Assembly (NCBI GenBank): GCA_030052745.1
Contig: JANBVO010000019.1
Coordinates: 248,001 to 312,000, forward strand
From: Pleurostoma richardsiae
Lineage: Eukaryota > Ascomycota > Sordariomycetes > Calosphaeriales > Pleurostomataceae
Direction of reading: 5' to 3'
Length of the DNA: 64,000 bases
In this document: one piece after another, positions 1-10,611 of the stretch
How positions within the stretch are numbered: the first letter of the stretch is position 1
Layout of the letters: each line of letters begins with the position of its first letter
Program-made: the position numbers and the translations under genes
The notes under the pieces: model-generated
Database searches by the model: none
Told to the model about the DNA's origin: nothing
What the model saw: the letters and a program-made list of their open reading frames with translations, nothing else

Positions 1-288
1 TACGAGGGACAGTACGAGAAAATGGAAAGGCTGACGGGCTGAAGAGAGATTTGCCTGGCTAAAAGGGGTTTTAGCACAGTCAGCCCTATAGGCCTCTATA
101 CCTCCCGCCGGCCAGCCCCGAGCCCCGCCGCCGCGCCCTCACAACTTGAACGTTACATCGAGCGAGGCAGCACTAACTAACAGTGAGACGTACGACGTTC
201 TTACTCAAGAGCTTTGATGAGATCAGGATGATAACTAGATTGCTTTTCCTAAGAACTGCGCCTTATCGACAGCTGGGAGAGCACAAAA

Positions 289-2214
289 ATGGCAAATAGT
301 CATCTCTACCGCCTGGAAAATAGCTGGCGGCCACAAGGTGGCCAAAACGGGAGTCTCACTTTCGCGCTGTTCAATTTGGGAAGCGAGACGCTTTCCAACT
401 TCCGCCTCGCCTATACTTCGCTAACGCGCTGTGCTGATCCGGCGGCTGTCGAAAATGCAACCCTTCTGCGCCGCAACGCAAACTTCCATGAGTTCTCACC
501 TCCCGATGGCGTAAGCGTCGGCCCCGGTGGCAGTTGGACCTTTACGGTTGCCGGCCTCCGGCATCCGGCCCGCCACTGTACCGACGGCGCGAAATCCGCC
601 TACATTAACATAGCAGAAGGCAACCATGTGCCTGTAGCCGTCTCCGATTTGCTGCTAGAGGGCATGGCCAGCGAGCCACCACCCATTCTGATGCCGGAGG
701 GCAGGGCCGATCAGCCCTTTGCCCTTCAGCCTTGGCCGGCAGACATAGCTGTTGAAGCGGGAGACCAGATACCTGTCACGCTCTACCCGGCCGAGTCCAC
801 AAACCAAGACGATCGCGTGGCGTTGTCCGCGGCCCTCTCACTTTTCCATCGCCTTTTCGAAGCGGATCATGCTCCTTTTTCCCTGCTGCCCTCCTCACAA
901 GGACGCAAAATCGAATTCGTCCCCGACAACGATAGACTAGGCCATGAAGCTTATCGCCTAGAGTTCATCAGCAACGGCGTCCGCTTGCTTTATGCAGATC
1001 CGTCGGGCCGTTTCTATGGCTTGATCTCGCTCGCACAACTTCTCAATAGCGCACGTCGCAAGCCTAATCTCTTTCGGTTCCCAATCTCGGGCCACATTTC
1101 GGACCGCCCGCGTTATGGTTGGCGAGCCTGCCACCTCGACGTCTCACGGCAGTTCTATCCCACAGCTGACGTCGCCCGGTTAATCGACATCATGGCATGG
1201 CTGAAGCTCAATACCTTCCACTGGCATCTGAGCGACGACGAGGCATGGCGTCTAGAAATCAAGGCATATCCCGAGCTGACCACGACGGGCGTTCTGCGCG
1301 GGCCGGACGAGCCGCTTCTACCGCAGCTCGGCAACGGCGTTGAGCCGGTGGGTGGCTTTTACACACAGTCCGATGTCAAGCATCTAGTTGCGCATGCGGC
1401 CGATCTTCATATTGAGGTGTTGCCGGAAATTGATATCCCTGGGCATTCGACCGCGACTCTCACTGCCCTTCCCCACCTTGCCGACAGTCAGGAACCCCCA
1501 GAGAGCTACCACTCGGTCCAGGGCTTTCCCAACAATGCATTAAACCCGGCCGTAGAGTCCACCTATGAATTTCTTGGCAAAGTATTCGATGAAATAGTCG
1601 AGCTGTTCCCGTCATCATATATCCACATCGGCGGTGATGAAGTCGCTGATGGATCCTGGCTCGCCTCACCCCTAGCCAAGGAATTGATGGCCAAGGAAGG
1701 CATTTCTGGCACCCACGCCCTTCAGTCCTACTTCATGAGGAGAATCAAGACCATGTTAGACAAACGTGGCAAAAAGTTGGCTGGTTGGAACGAAGTTGCA
1801 CATGGTGGCGGCGTGGACCCGACATCGACTCTGCTGATGGCCTGGAGGGGGCCAGAGCTGGGCGTCGAGCTTGCTCGCGAAGGTTACGACGTCGTAATGA
1901 CCCCTGGACAAGCCTATTATCTCGACATGGCGCAGGCCGAAGCGTTCCAGGAGCCAGGCGCAGGCTGGGCTGGATTCGTCCCGCCGGAACATACGTACAA
2001 TTACGAGGCGGAGGGCGATTTTCCAAGCGAGCTGAAGAGTAAGATGAAAGGCATCCAAGCATGTATTTGGTCCGAGCACATCCTATCTCGAGGGTATTTC
2101 AACCATCTCGTATTCCCGCGTCTCAGCGCTGTCGCCGAAGCAGCTTGGACCCCGAAGGCAAATAAGAACTGGCTACGGTTTGCGGCGATCGAGAGTCTCA
2201 ATCCAAGACTTTGA
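289..2214 (+). CDS. Beta-N-acetylhexosaminidase, glycoside hydrolase family 20, bacterial-type
   Basis: Intronless 641-residue protein. GH20 enzymes remove terminal N-acetylglucosamine or N-acetylgalactosamine by substrate-assisted catalysis. The catalytic barrel is clear: LNTFHWHLSDDEAWRLEI, PEIDIPGHS, and HIGGDEVADGSW with the Asp450-Glu451 catalytic pair, then the MAWRG and IWSEH segments. About 250 residues precede the barrel and contain the usual GH20b-like non-catalytic domain. No N-terminal signal peptide is visible, whereas classical fungal hexosaminidases are secreted with a propeptide, so a cytosolic location is inferred. The N-terminal block and overall layout resemble alphaproteobacterial GH20 proteins more than fungal NagA, which together with the lack of introns suggests transfer from bacteria. 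The ATG at 289 follows upstream stops. The C-terminus is natural-looking. Family is certain; origin is inference. Confidence 0.93.
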   Translation: MANSHLYRLENSWRPQGGQNGSLTFALFNLGSETLSNFRLAYTSLTRCADPAAVENATLLRRNANFHEFSPPDGVSVGPGGSWTFTVAGLRHPARHCTDGAKSAYINIAEGNHVPVAVSDLLLEGMASEPPPILMPEGRADQPFALQPWPADIAVEAGDQIPVTLYPAESTNQDDRVALSAALSLFHRLFEADHAPFSLLPSSQGRKIEFVPDNDRLGHEAYRLEFISNGVRLLYADPSGRFYGLISLAQLLNSARRKPNLFRFPISGHISDRPRYGWRACHLDVSRQFYPTADVARLIDIMAWLKLNTFHWHLSDDEAWRLEIKAYPELTTTGVLRGPDEPLLPQLGNGVEPVGGFYTQSDVKHLVAHAADLHIEVLPEIDIPGHSTATLTALPHLADSQEPPESYHSVQGFPNNALNPAVESTYEFLGKVFDEIVELFPSSYIHIGGDEVADGSWLASPLAKELMAKEGISGTHALQSYFMRRIKTMLDKRGKKLAGWNEVAHGGGVDPTSTLLMAWRGPELGVELAREGYDVVMTPGQAYYLDMAQAEAFQEPGAGWAGFVPPEHTYNYEAEGDFPSELKSKMKGIQACIWSEHILSRGYFNHLVFPRLSAVAEAAWTPKANKNWLRFAAIESLNPRL

Positions 2215-2795
2215 GGTAGATCATATGTATTGTTGTTGGTGGGATCTACTGGTAATGTAGCAGTTAATCCAATCTTGCAATCGATGCCTTGAATACTCGT
2301 ATGATTCACATCAGCGATTTGCTTAATGCTGGTTATTGCTTAAATCAGTAGAAAGCATCTAAGTATTTCTTCATAGCCATGTCAGTTCTAGAGGACTGTT
2401 AGAAACGACAAATAAAGCCATAGATGCAGACAGATGCTCTAGGTAATTTCTAACGAGATCAGATTAGGCAAGTGAAGAGAACCAATACACGTGTTCCCGC
2501 ATATGCACATCGGTGCCAACGGATCTTCTGGATCTGGTGACTACAAGTTCATCTGACACTTTCCCGTGATGTCCTAACCTCAATTAGTGTGAAGGCTCGT
2601 TTTATTGGTGGCCAGATACTTATACTTCATCTTCACCTGTTGAGGATATTCGCTACACTACACTGACTACTTAGGTACGGTTGCATTCAGAGATCATACA
2701 CTCATTAAGTACCTGTAGCCAATTTCTGGTTATTGTGCTCGATTATATCGAAAAGAGGAGCTTGGAGTTTGGATACAATGAAAAGAAGTATATCT
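2215..2795. other. Convergent intergenic region
   Basis: 581 bases between two convergent genes. AT-richer than its neighbours and without a supportable reading frame. An 8-base ACACGTGT palindrome lies near 2488. It probably holds both 3' untranslated regions; nothing else is seen. Confidence 0.5.
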
Positions 2796-3962
2796 CTATG
2801 GCTTAATCAACACAATCTGACCCGCCCTTGAACTCGCCGAGGTCACTCGCATGCATTCTTCAATCTCGTCCAGCTTGAACCTCCCACAGATCTCATACTC
2901 GCCGGCCGCGACTAGTTTAAGCAATCCAGACTCGGCCAATTTGACCAGTCCCTTCACGTCCTCCCGCTCATACATAAATTGACAGCGGATAGTAAGGTTA
3001 CTTCCGACACCAAGCATGTACGGCATGGGCAAGTCGGTGCTGATCGTTCCCATGAGCGAAGCTCGACCATAATGTCACAGCGCCATGAAGCAGCTTCGTA
3101 TATGCGTCGAGGAAGCGGCCTGAGGTGGCGATATGTCCAGGTATGCGTCGATAGGCCCCAGCGCTTTGAGGGCCGCCGCATCAGCCTGAGCATCGCCCGT
3201 GTTAGGCACGACCTGCATAGTTGGAAATTGACGCTTCTGTTTCTTCAGAGTCTCAACGTCGCGGCTCATTGCGATGACTCTGGCACCCATAGCGTGCGCC
3301 ACTGTGACCGCCGCACCGCTGAACCCACCCGTAGCCGGTGCGATGATAACAGTTTCACCTGCCTGGACACCAATACTCCGCAAGCCTGCATAGGGTATGA
3401 GTATCTCTGCCAGAGCCGCTAAATCCTCGACGGTATAGCCCAGACCGCCATCGGATGGCGATCCGCAGAGCCGTTTCTCGTCCAGGGCCCAGGTATTCTC
3501 CAGCGGAGCGCGGACGTACTCGGCGTAGGTGCCCATGGACCAGTTATCGGCCATGAACTTCTTGGATTCAGGCGTGAGGCCATCGAAGAAGCCCCATAGA
3601 ATCTGAATGTCCGGGTTGTCCCGCGCGCGGATGAAAGCCTCGAGCATGACGAGCTGGCCAACGGCTAGGCTTGTTGTGTCCTGTCCGATGGCGGCCACAC
3701 GACCGATAGCAGTGTTGCCAGGAGTTAGGGGTGTGGGAAAGGTGAAGAAGGATTTCCCGCTCAACACAGCAGGTAGGCTACGATGAGATGAGATACACAG
3801 CACTTGAACCACGACACTTCCAACGGTAGGTGCCGGAGTGGGTAGTGTCTTCAGTGTAAGGGGCTGACCGACTTCTTCGCAGACGAGGGCCTTCATGGTT
3901 TCGGGGAGTGACTGAGTCATATTTGAGAGACGATCGTTGACAATAGTTTGAACTGAACTCAT
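2796..3962 (-). pseudogene. Medium-chain dehydrogenase/quinone-oxidoreductase-like gene with one in-frame TGA
   Basis: One continuous frame of 388 codons, without introns, starts at the ATG at 3960-3962. It encodes a zinc-type alcohol dehydrogenase/quinone reductase-like protein: GroES-like N-terminal half (MKALVCEEVGQPLTLKTLP, PGNTAIGRVAAIG), then a Rossmann half with GETVIIAPATGGFSGAAVTVA binding NAD(P)H. The frame is broken by a single TGA at 3075-3077 (codon 296), where relatives have a basic residue: FMAL-stop-HYGRASLMGTIS. The remaining C-terminal residues continue in the same frame to a normal end (GQIVLIKP). CGA to TGA is the simplest explanation. The sequence after the stop is TGACAT, not the TGACTA readthrough context, and there is no peroxisomal end signal, so programmed readthrough is not favoured. 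It is a recent pseudogene or a base-call error. It is divergent from the Zn2Cys6 regulator at 4562. Confidence 0.8.
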
Positions 3963-4561
3963 CCGTATATGATTTGAAAGATTTGGGAATCATGAACTCA
4001 AGCTACGGATACTTTGGTTGAATTTATATCATCTTCCACCTTTCTATCGGGGTAGCACCGTGCGTCCTGTGGGAGGGCAATGCCTACTGATCAGTTCCAC
4101 GCTTGCGTGGCATCTTGACACGTTGGCTGACCAAATTCACTCGGTTGGGTTTGCTGTGCCAGTTGAATACGGACGAAGGTTAGCTAAGAGAGTAATTATA
4201 GGATCAAAAGCTCCATATGCTGAAGCTCGCCCCCTGCAGATCTGCCTTGACTGGATTGGGAGTGGTGAGTCCAGAGGAATACGGTTTTGGGTTAGCGTCA
4301 ACAAGACAAACATCCCTGAACCCAGTAACACCACAATCAACCAAGCAATGTGTACGACTTCGTAACTCCGAGGTCTTGCCTAACATCTGACTAGCATCAA
4401 CATTGCGAAGTCTTTCTAATCAAAACACTCGTTTGATCCGATCGTCGTTTGCGCTCTCGCCCGAGACGACGAGTCCAGCACTTAGGCAAATCCTGACCTG
4501 TCAATCACAGGTGATCGGTTTCCAGGTTGAAGAAATTAGTATCGGGGGGCTCGGATGTAAA
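3963..4561. promoter_or_regulatory. Divergent intergenic/promoter region
   Basis: 599 bases separate the start codons of the leftward dehydrogenase and the rightward Zn2Cys6 regulator, so both promoters must lie here. Short open frames are present on both strands but have no recognisable content. The head-to-head arrangement is compatible with the regulator controlling the dehydrogenase; no diagnostic CGG-type inverted repeat was identified by eye. Confidence 0.4.
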
Positions 4562-5961
4562 ATGCCACTCTCCTCCGAGTATCCCGGGGAAGTGGTGACC
4601 CACGAGCGCAAGCGCAGGGCGCACACCAAGTCCCGGAAGGGCTGCGATAACTGCAAGCTACGGCATGAGAAGGTGCGCTACTACTGTCGTTATCATAAAA
4701 TATCCTTGTTGTGGGTTGTATTCTGTTCGCTAATGACTGGCTTAGTGCGACGAAGGCAAGCCAAGTTGCCAGAAGTGTCTTGTTTTCGGAGTGTCTTGTA
4801 TCTATGGGCATCAAAACAACGTTGGTGAAGCTGTTCTTCAACCCTTTGTCAACAGATCATTTCACTTGGACATACTGCCTGCGCCGTCAGTGAAGCAGAC
4901 AGTCCTTGGCATCGTCAACACGTCGCTGTCACAGGAGCCAACATCGAATGGTCGATGTCGTCCTGTTGAGTTGACACCCCAGGACCTTGATGTTCTCAGT
5001 CGCTTCCACTGCAGGACTGTGCCTACCCTGGCTACAGCTAACTCTGGAAAATTGTATCAACGAGAAGCAGTTCGCCTCGCTTGCCTTGTACGTCGGCCAA
5101 GATCCTCAATAATTCTGAATGCAGCACATCTAATCGGAACATAACCTGCAGCATCCATTTCTCATGCATATCATTATGAGCCTAACGATGATGCATGACC
5201 GCCACCTCCTTCAATCCCCACCGCCACCGCCATCTCGAGCTGAGTTATTCCATTTATCTTCGGGGACTGCCATTTTCAGCAAGACATTGGCCAGCCCCAT
5301 GACGTCTTCGGAGCAAGATGCTATCTGGGTTGCTGCCACCTGCTTAGGGTCATATACACTTGCAAATATTGAAGCACAAACACCCGACCAAGCTTGGCCG
5401 CTCCGAAAGCCGTGCGAAAGCGATTTGGACTGGCTGAGAATGTATGACGGAAAGCGGGCGATTTGGCATATCGCAGATCTTTTCCGACTAGACAGTTGTC
5501 TCCGACCGGTAGTCGAAGACCATGTCTTAATTCACGACATGACGACATCCGACCCGTTTCTGAAGGAGCTGCCTCGCGAGCTCACTGACCTTCTCGGCAT
5601 ATGCGGCGATGCTACCAGTCCAGCCAACCCGTATTATGTCCCTGCCAGTATCCTCAACAAGCTCATGACAATGGAAAGCAATCAATCTACCGTCCTCTGC
5701 TTTTATTCATTCGTCGGTCGCATGCCAGTGGATTTCAGTGCTCTAGTCCGAGACAAGGACCCTCTTGCTCTGATACTGATCGCATATTGGTTTGCATTGT
5801 TCAGTCAATACCGCGCATGGTATATCTGGAGACGGTTCACGTTAGAATGCCAGGCAATCTGCATCTATTTGGAAAGAAATCATAACTACATACCTCATTT
5901 GGACACCATCCTCGATCTACCAAAGAAATTAAGCGGGTTTCTTCATATGGAAATGCCTTAA
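4562..5961 (+). CDS. Zn2Cys6 fungal transcription factor
   Basis: Three exons: 4562-4672, 4746-5087, 5152-5961 (about 420 residues; introns of 73 and 64 bases, both phase 0). The first intron splits the zinc cluster. The spliced protein has a complete CX2CX6CX6CX2CX6C cluster (Cys28, 31, 38, 45, 48, 55) preceded by the basic stretch KRRAHTKSRKG. The third exon opens with HPFLMHIIMSLTMMHDRHL, the helix that begins the fungal-specific regulatory domain in the Upc2/sterol-uptake-like group. It is a nuclear sequence-specific regulator; its target is unknown. An upstream in-frame start at 4403 is possible, but the ATG at 4562 sits directly before the cluster at the usual distance. Divergent from the damaged dehydrogenase. 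Confidence 0.85.
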
Positions 5962-6374
5962 AAAGCTTTTAGAGATGGTTCTCATAGGCGCCGCGAACCA
6001 TTCTACGTTATTCTACCAACACGCAAACACTCGCATATACAGACCTTCACTCTTCTCCTCTATGCTGTCCTATACACGCGGTCATGGGCAATTCTACTTT
6101 ATCAACTAATATACACATCACTGTTTCTCTGTCGGACCAGATTCTTTATAAAGCGCCGTTACTTGATGTGCAGGCCCTACGTCCATGCTGTACGGGCCGA
6201 TTTCCACCGAGTCGGCTTGCGCCTGGTTGTCCTGGACCAGATAAATCGTGTTATTGCGACGTGGGTGATGCTGTAGTCTCCCCTTTTGCGATGTTCTCCA
6301 CGATCATCCACCAGCACGCTTACCCTAGTGCTACTCCCCGTCCTCAGTCTCACCCCCATCCCTCTCCGTCTCAT
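5962..6374. other. Convergent intergenic region
   Basis: 413 bases between two convergent genes; presumably 3' untranslated regions. No motif of note. Confidence 0.45.
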
Positions 6375-8732
6375 CTATCGTCGACGCTGTGCGGTATCGC
6401 GGGCTGTCGGCGGCGGTCCCCTTACTGATGACGACCGACATGGGGCGGGCGGCTGGTGATACAAAGACGGGTTGATAGGCCGCATGAGATAGTCTGGTAC
6501 CGTTGCAAAGGGGGTCGCGGTAATGCTAGGGAACGCTTGGCCCGGAGGCGGAGGTTGCTCGAGCTCCAATTCGAGATTGTCGACCATGAGCTTCATCACT
6601 CGATCGTTCCAGATCTCACGGGTAGACCGCCCGACATTGGCTTCTCTGCCGTCGGCCGTTCGCATATGTGGCGGCACCTCGCCATTCGCTCTTGCGCGGG
6701 GTTGGGGCCGACCAATTGGGGAGGTGCTGGTGAGGGAGCCCATGCGCGAGCGGAGCGTCAAGGCCGCCGTGGTAGCGGTGGTGAAAGAATGGGACGATCC
6801 GGGCTGTGCCGCTAGCGACTGTCCTCCTGACATTATGCTGCTAGTAGGACTAAGAGAAGACTCGCGAGGAATAGGAGCGCCGGATGCGAGGGGAGAAGAA
6901 GCCGTGCCGAAGACGGATTGGCCTGGCAGCATGCCACGGATAGGAGATGAAGAAGACGGACCACAAGGAGTGGGTGCAGGGGATCTGAAAGTGAAAGGAG
7001 CCGATTCTGACTGCAGGACACCCAACTGGCTCGATCGAGGAATGCCATAGGGGGGAGGAGGAGGAGGAGGAGTAGAGTCAGGGCCACGGGGAGTGCTGGC
7101 GCGAGGCGGGGAAGGTGTTGTGGGCGTTTCCCTTGAGTTGCTGGTCAGGAAGTCGACGACACCTCCCCGCTGGATCCTTCCCGCTGCGACGAGATTGTGG
7201 TACTCGAAGTCATGGCGCGCTGCGCCTAGAGGCCGCCGTCCCTGTCGCTCGGCCTCGCGAGTATCTCTCTCGATCCTCTCGTTCAGTCGCCACAACGCAT
7301 ATGCCGTCTCTCTGCCATGATAAACCGAAGATCGAAACCCATTCCAAGTATCTAAGCCCAGTGGACGCGACGCTGAGCCGACAGCTCGGCCAACATTTTG
7401 TCCACTGGTCTCGCCTTCTTGACTCTCCTCATTTGGTGCTTGAGGATTTTCCTGGTCGTTTTGATTCCGAATACCCGTCCGAAGGGAAAGAGAGGAGAGC
7501 GAAGTTGGCTGTGCAGCACCTGGGCCCTGTAGTTGTTGCAGCTCTTGGTCTGAGAATAGCTGGGCTTCGAATTTCTCGGCGTTCTCAAAACGGCGGATCA
7601 CTTCTTGCATTCTTCTCTTCTTTTCGAGCTCGCCGCGCTCTGAACGTCTAGGAAGCGAGCTCCGAGCGTTGCTAAGGGTAGCGCGGTAGTCACCGGCTCG
7701 CTGCGGGGCGACATCCCGGCTACGGTCTTGTCTTGGTGGCATTCTTCGACGGAGGTTGTACCCCCCGAAATGATCCTGGACTGTGCGGGCAGGTGTTGGG
7801 TTGTTATTTACAGAAGACCGGGCAGCACTTGGAACCGGCAAGCCTACATCCAGCAGAGATCTTGCGATTGCTTCCTGGACATCTTCCTCTTCCGTCCGCT
7901 GCACCCCTCGGGTGGCTCTTCTCGTTCTCAGAGTCTGTGCTGCTGGTTTCACTTTGGCAGCATGCTTCGCGGTCCTGGTTGTGCGGGACCGTTTCGTTGG
8001 TTCGGAATAGGAGAAATCTGAGCCAGCGGCAGCAAACCTATCGTCAGTTCCGTCGTGTTGACCGTCACCAGTCTCCTTCCAGTCGTCGTCTTCCGAATCG
8101 ACAGCATGATTATGTCGACGCGAAGTCCGGCGAGACGGTCGACGTACAGGCTCACTCGATTCATCACTGCTGTGCTCGCGACCCTCGCCGGCTTTGCTCT
8201 CCCCTCCAATGGTGGTCCGTGGCGGCGCTTCTGGGACACGCTCCGGCGGAGCGGACCGTGAGCTTCCTTCCATTTGAGCTTCATGCCTGTCAACCCAGCT
8301 GAACCACTCTCTGGTGAATCGCGAGGCGTCCTCCGGAGGTGCCATGTGCCGCATCTGCTCGGAGCGGCCTTGAGGCAAGGGCGCGCGCATGTCGAAACTC
8401 CTCGGCAGCTGTGGCGGCGCATGGGGTGCTGGCTGTCGCCAGGCATGGCTGAATGGGTTGTCGGTGGGCAGCCCTCCGGGAAATGCGACAGGCGCCGGGA
8501 GCGCGATGCTGGTGGGAGCAGGCCTCCTACTAGAGCCGCTAGATGCAGGGACGTGCTGTTGAGGACGCGCGCGAGAGGCAGTCGTGGAGGATGTCGTGGC
8601 TGCTTGTTGCGTCGCCGGGGCGGCCTGGTGCTGGCCATCCATATCTGAGGCGCGCTTCATGGCGTTTACAACTGGGGCAAGGCCCTCGCCCGTGGATGGC
8701 TTGTACGAGATGTGGTAGTCGTGGCGGTCCAT
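6375..8732 (-). CDS. Large disordered protein with a ubiquitin-interacting motif
   Basis: Uninterrupted 785-codon frame. The protein is rich in Pro, Ser, Arg and Ala and looks largely disordered, with runs such as TPPPPPPPYG, acidic patches (DSEDDDWKE) and basic clusters (KRSRTTRTAKHAAK, ELEKKRRMQEVIRRFENAEKF) that could be nuclear signals. Residues about 281-297 (EEEDVQEAIARSLLDVG) fit the ubiquitin-interacting motif: acidic start, central Ala and Ser, hydrophobic spacing. A conserved-looking segment near the C-terminus reads REIWNDRVMKLMVDNLELELE. The start was placed at MDRHDYHISY because the sequence just upstream (8761-8775) reads like a 3' splice site ending TTTTCAG, implying an intron in the 5' leader. 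Function is unknown; a ubiquitin-reading regulatory role is inference. Confidence 0.75.
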   Translation of the reverse strand: MDRHDYHISYKPSTGEGLAPVVNAMKRASDMDGQHQAAPATQQAATTSSTTASRARPQQHVPASSGSSRRPAPTSIALPAPVAFPGGLPTDNPFSHAWRQPAPHAPPQLPRSFDMRAPLPQGRSEQMRHMAPPEDASRFTREWFSWVDRHEAQMEGSSRSAPPERVPEAPPRTTIGGESKAGEGREHSSDESSEPVRRPSRRTSRRHNHAVDSEDDDWKETGDGQHDGTDDRFAAAGSDFSYSEPTKRSRTTRTAKHAAKVKPAAQTLRTRRATRGVQRTEEEDVQEAIARSLLDVGLPVPSAARSSVNNNPTPARTVQDHFGGYNLRRRMPPRQDRSRDVAPQRAGDYRATLSNARSSLPRRSERGELEKKRRMQEVIRRFENAEKFEAQLFSDQELQQLQGPGAAQPTSLSSLSLRTGIRNQNDQENPQAPNEESQEGETSGQNVGRAVGSASRPLGLDTWNGFRSSVYHGRETAYALWRLNERIERDTREAERQGRRPLGAARHDFEYHNLVAAGRIQRGGVVDFLTSNSRETPTTPSPPRASTPRGPDSTPPPPPPPYGIPRSSQLGVLQSESAPFTFRSPAPTPCGPSSSSPIRGMLPGQSVFGTASSPLASGAPIPRESSLSPTSSIMSGGQSLAAQPGSSHSFTTATTAALTLRSRMGSLTSTSPIGRPQPRARANGEVPPHMRTADGREANVGRSTREIWNDRVMKLMVDNLELELEQPPPPGQAFPSITATPFATVPDYLMRPINPSLYHQPPAPCRSSSVRGPPPTARDTAQRRR

Positions 8733-9404
8733 CTTGGCTTCGTCTTGGTGTTGTGATGGCCTGAAAAGCAAGAGGATGATTTCGGAAGGTCAGTGGATTC
8801 GGGACGCGTGCGACTTCTCGGGCGCGTAGATTGGGTGAAAAGATAGCGATGGAAAGAGAGGTACGCTCAAACCTTTCTCTTCGGGAGAAGAAGACCACTT
8901 AACTTGAGCTCAATATTGAGAGATGAGTTGAGGGGGTCGAAGGTTGCGGGAGGCGAAACTGATCCTAGGTGACGGTGTTCTGTCTGCAAGAACGATGATG
9001 AAGAGCTGAGAACCTTCTGATTATTTATTTTATTCTGACTCGAACTGTGCTCAGGGTTCCTTCAGGTGCGGCACGTCCACTCTCGACAGTCAGTGTCGGC
9101 TTTCTGTTCCAGCCACAAGTCCCAAAGCCTTGTCCGAAGCCCTCCTAAAGATGTTATACGACAGGGTCCGTCTCGAGTGGAACATATCCCGAGGTCGCTT
9201 GTCATGCCGTCGTCACACAAAATCAGGCACTGGAGGGCTTTGCCTCTCTTGTAGAGAGACTGCATTGTCCTTTGTCGATTAGTCACCCAGGGGCTTGGAA
9301 GCTCGAATATCCTGTACGTATGTACCTGAGGTTCCTGAATAATGAAGACGATTAGCATTGGCCAATAGCATGCACTTCTCGGGTATATTACAAGTACAAT
9401 CTCT
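8733..9404. other. Intergenic region with probable spliced 5' leader
   Basis: 672 bases upstream of the disordered-protein gene and downstream of HMG-CoA lyase, both on the minus strand. A CTTTTCAG acceptor at about 8761-8768 suggests a leader intron; the matching donor was not pinned down. No other coding content is supported. Confidence 0.4.
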
Positions 9405-10611
9405 TCAAAGGTTGGCCGCAGCGACGCGCGACCGAGCACCAAGCACTGCCTTGCCTACGCTGCTGTCATGCGGCTTCTCCAGCTCCTTGGTAATCCACGC
9501 TCCGATGTCAGCCATCGCATCGAGATCGATACCCGTGTCCATGCCGAGGCTCTCCATAAAGTACACCACGTCCTCCGTCGCGACGTTACCCGTAGCACCG
9601 GGGCTGTACGGGCACCCACCCAGCCCGCCTACGGAGCTGTCGAACGTGCGGATCCCGTGCTCGAGCGCCACGGCCGTGTTGACGAGGGCCTGTCCGTACG
9701 TGTCGTGGAAGTGCATAGCGACGTCCTCATTGCGGATGCCAGCGGCAGTCACGCACCGCAGCAGCTCCTTGGTCCGCGGCGCGGTGCCCATTCCCGTCGT
9801 GTCGCCCAGCGCAATCTCGTCGGCGCCCATCTCCAGCAGATCCGTCGCGATTTCTGCAACCCGGTGCGGGTCGACGTCGTGGCCCTCGAAGGGGCACCCC
9901 AGCACCACCGAGATGTACGCTCGCACGCGTAGGTTCGCGTCTTTGGCCGCCTGAATCACCTCGCGGAAGCGGGCTAGCGAGGTCGCGACATCGCAATTGA
10001 GATTCTTCTGTGAGAAGCTCTCCGTCGCGGCAGCGAAGACGGCGATCTCGATCTCGGGCTTGACCGTGTGCTCGGCCGGGCTAGCCCGGCGAGCGGGCTC
10101 GTCGAGTTCGGTAGCGAAGGCGTCGGGGTGCTGCTGGAGGATGGCTGTGGCGTTGTTTAGGCCCTTGACGTTGGGCGCGAGGAAGGAGTAGGATATCGGC
10201 ACCGGGGAGGCGATCTTCTCTTTGAGGATGTATTCGAGGATCTCATTCGAGCTGTTCATCTGCCCCTCATGCCGTCAGAACATTGCATCCTGCCACCAGG
10301 GAAAAGACACCGACCTGCGGAACCCATCTTGGGGATACAAAGGACCCAGCCTCAATAGTGGACAGTCCTGTCCTTGCTAGCCGTTCGATCAGGTCGATCT
10401 TCGTCGCCAATGATATCGTCTTCTTCTCGTTCTGCAGACCATCGCGAGGCCCCACCTCGACAAGCTTCACCCGGTTGTCATATGACGCCTGCTGGCCGGC
10501 AGCGTCGCTGGCGGTCGCGAATGTCCTTAGACACCTTGGGGTTATATACCGCCGTGAATGGCGTGTGATTGGCCGTATGGCTTTCATCGTGAGCGATGCT
10601 GTGCGTTCCAT
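9405..10611 (-). CDS. HMGCL: Hydroxymethylglutaryl-CoA lyase, mitochondrial
   Basis: Two exons, 10611-10315 and 10259-9405, with a 55-base phase-0 intron (383 residues). The enzyme cleaves HMG-CoA to acetyl-CoA and acetoacetate, the last step of leucine breakdown. The barrel motifs are intact: VEVGPRDGLQNEK (metal and substrate site), TGLSTIEAGSFVSPRWVPQ, the metal-binding MHFHDTYGQ and the signature FDSSVGGLGGCPYSPGATGNVATEDVVYF with the catalytic cysteine. The N-terminus is rich in Arg, Ser and Thr (RPITRHSRRYITPRCLRTFATAS), as in mitochondrial presequences. The C-terminus ends AANL, a tripeptide tolerated as a weak peroxisomal signal in some proteins, so dual location is possible but unproven. 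A CACGTG-containing palindrome lies about 80 bases upstream. Confidence 0.95.

Noticed and set aside
3075-3080. Programmed stop-codon readthrough at the TGA of the dehydrogenase, as known for some fungal peroxisomal isoforms.
   Set aside because: The context is TGACAT rather than TGACTA, the stop interrupts the catalytic domain rather than preceding a short targeting tail, and no peroxisomal signal follows.
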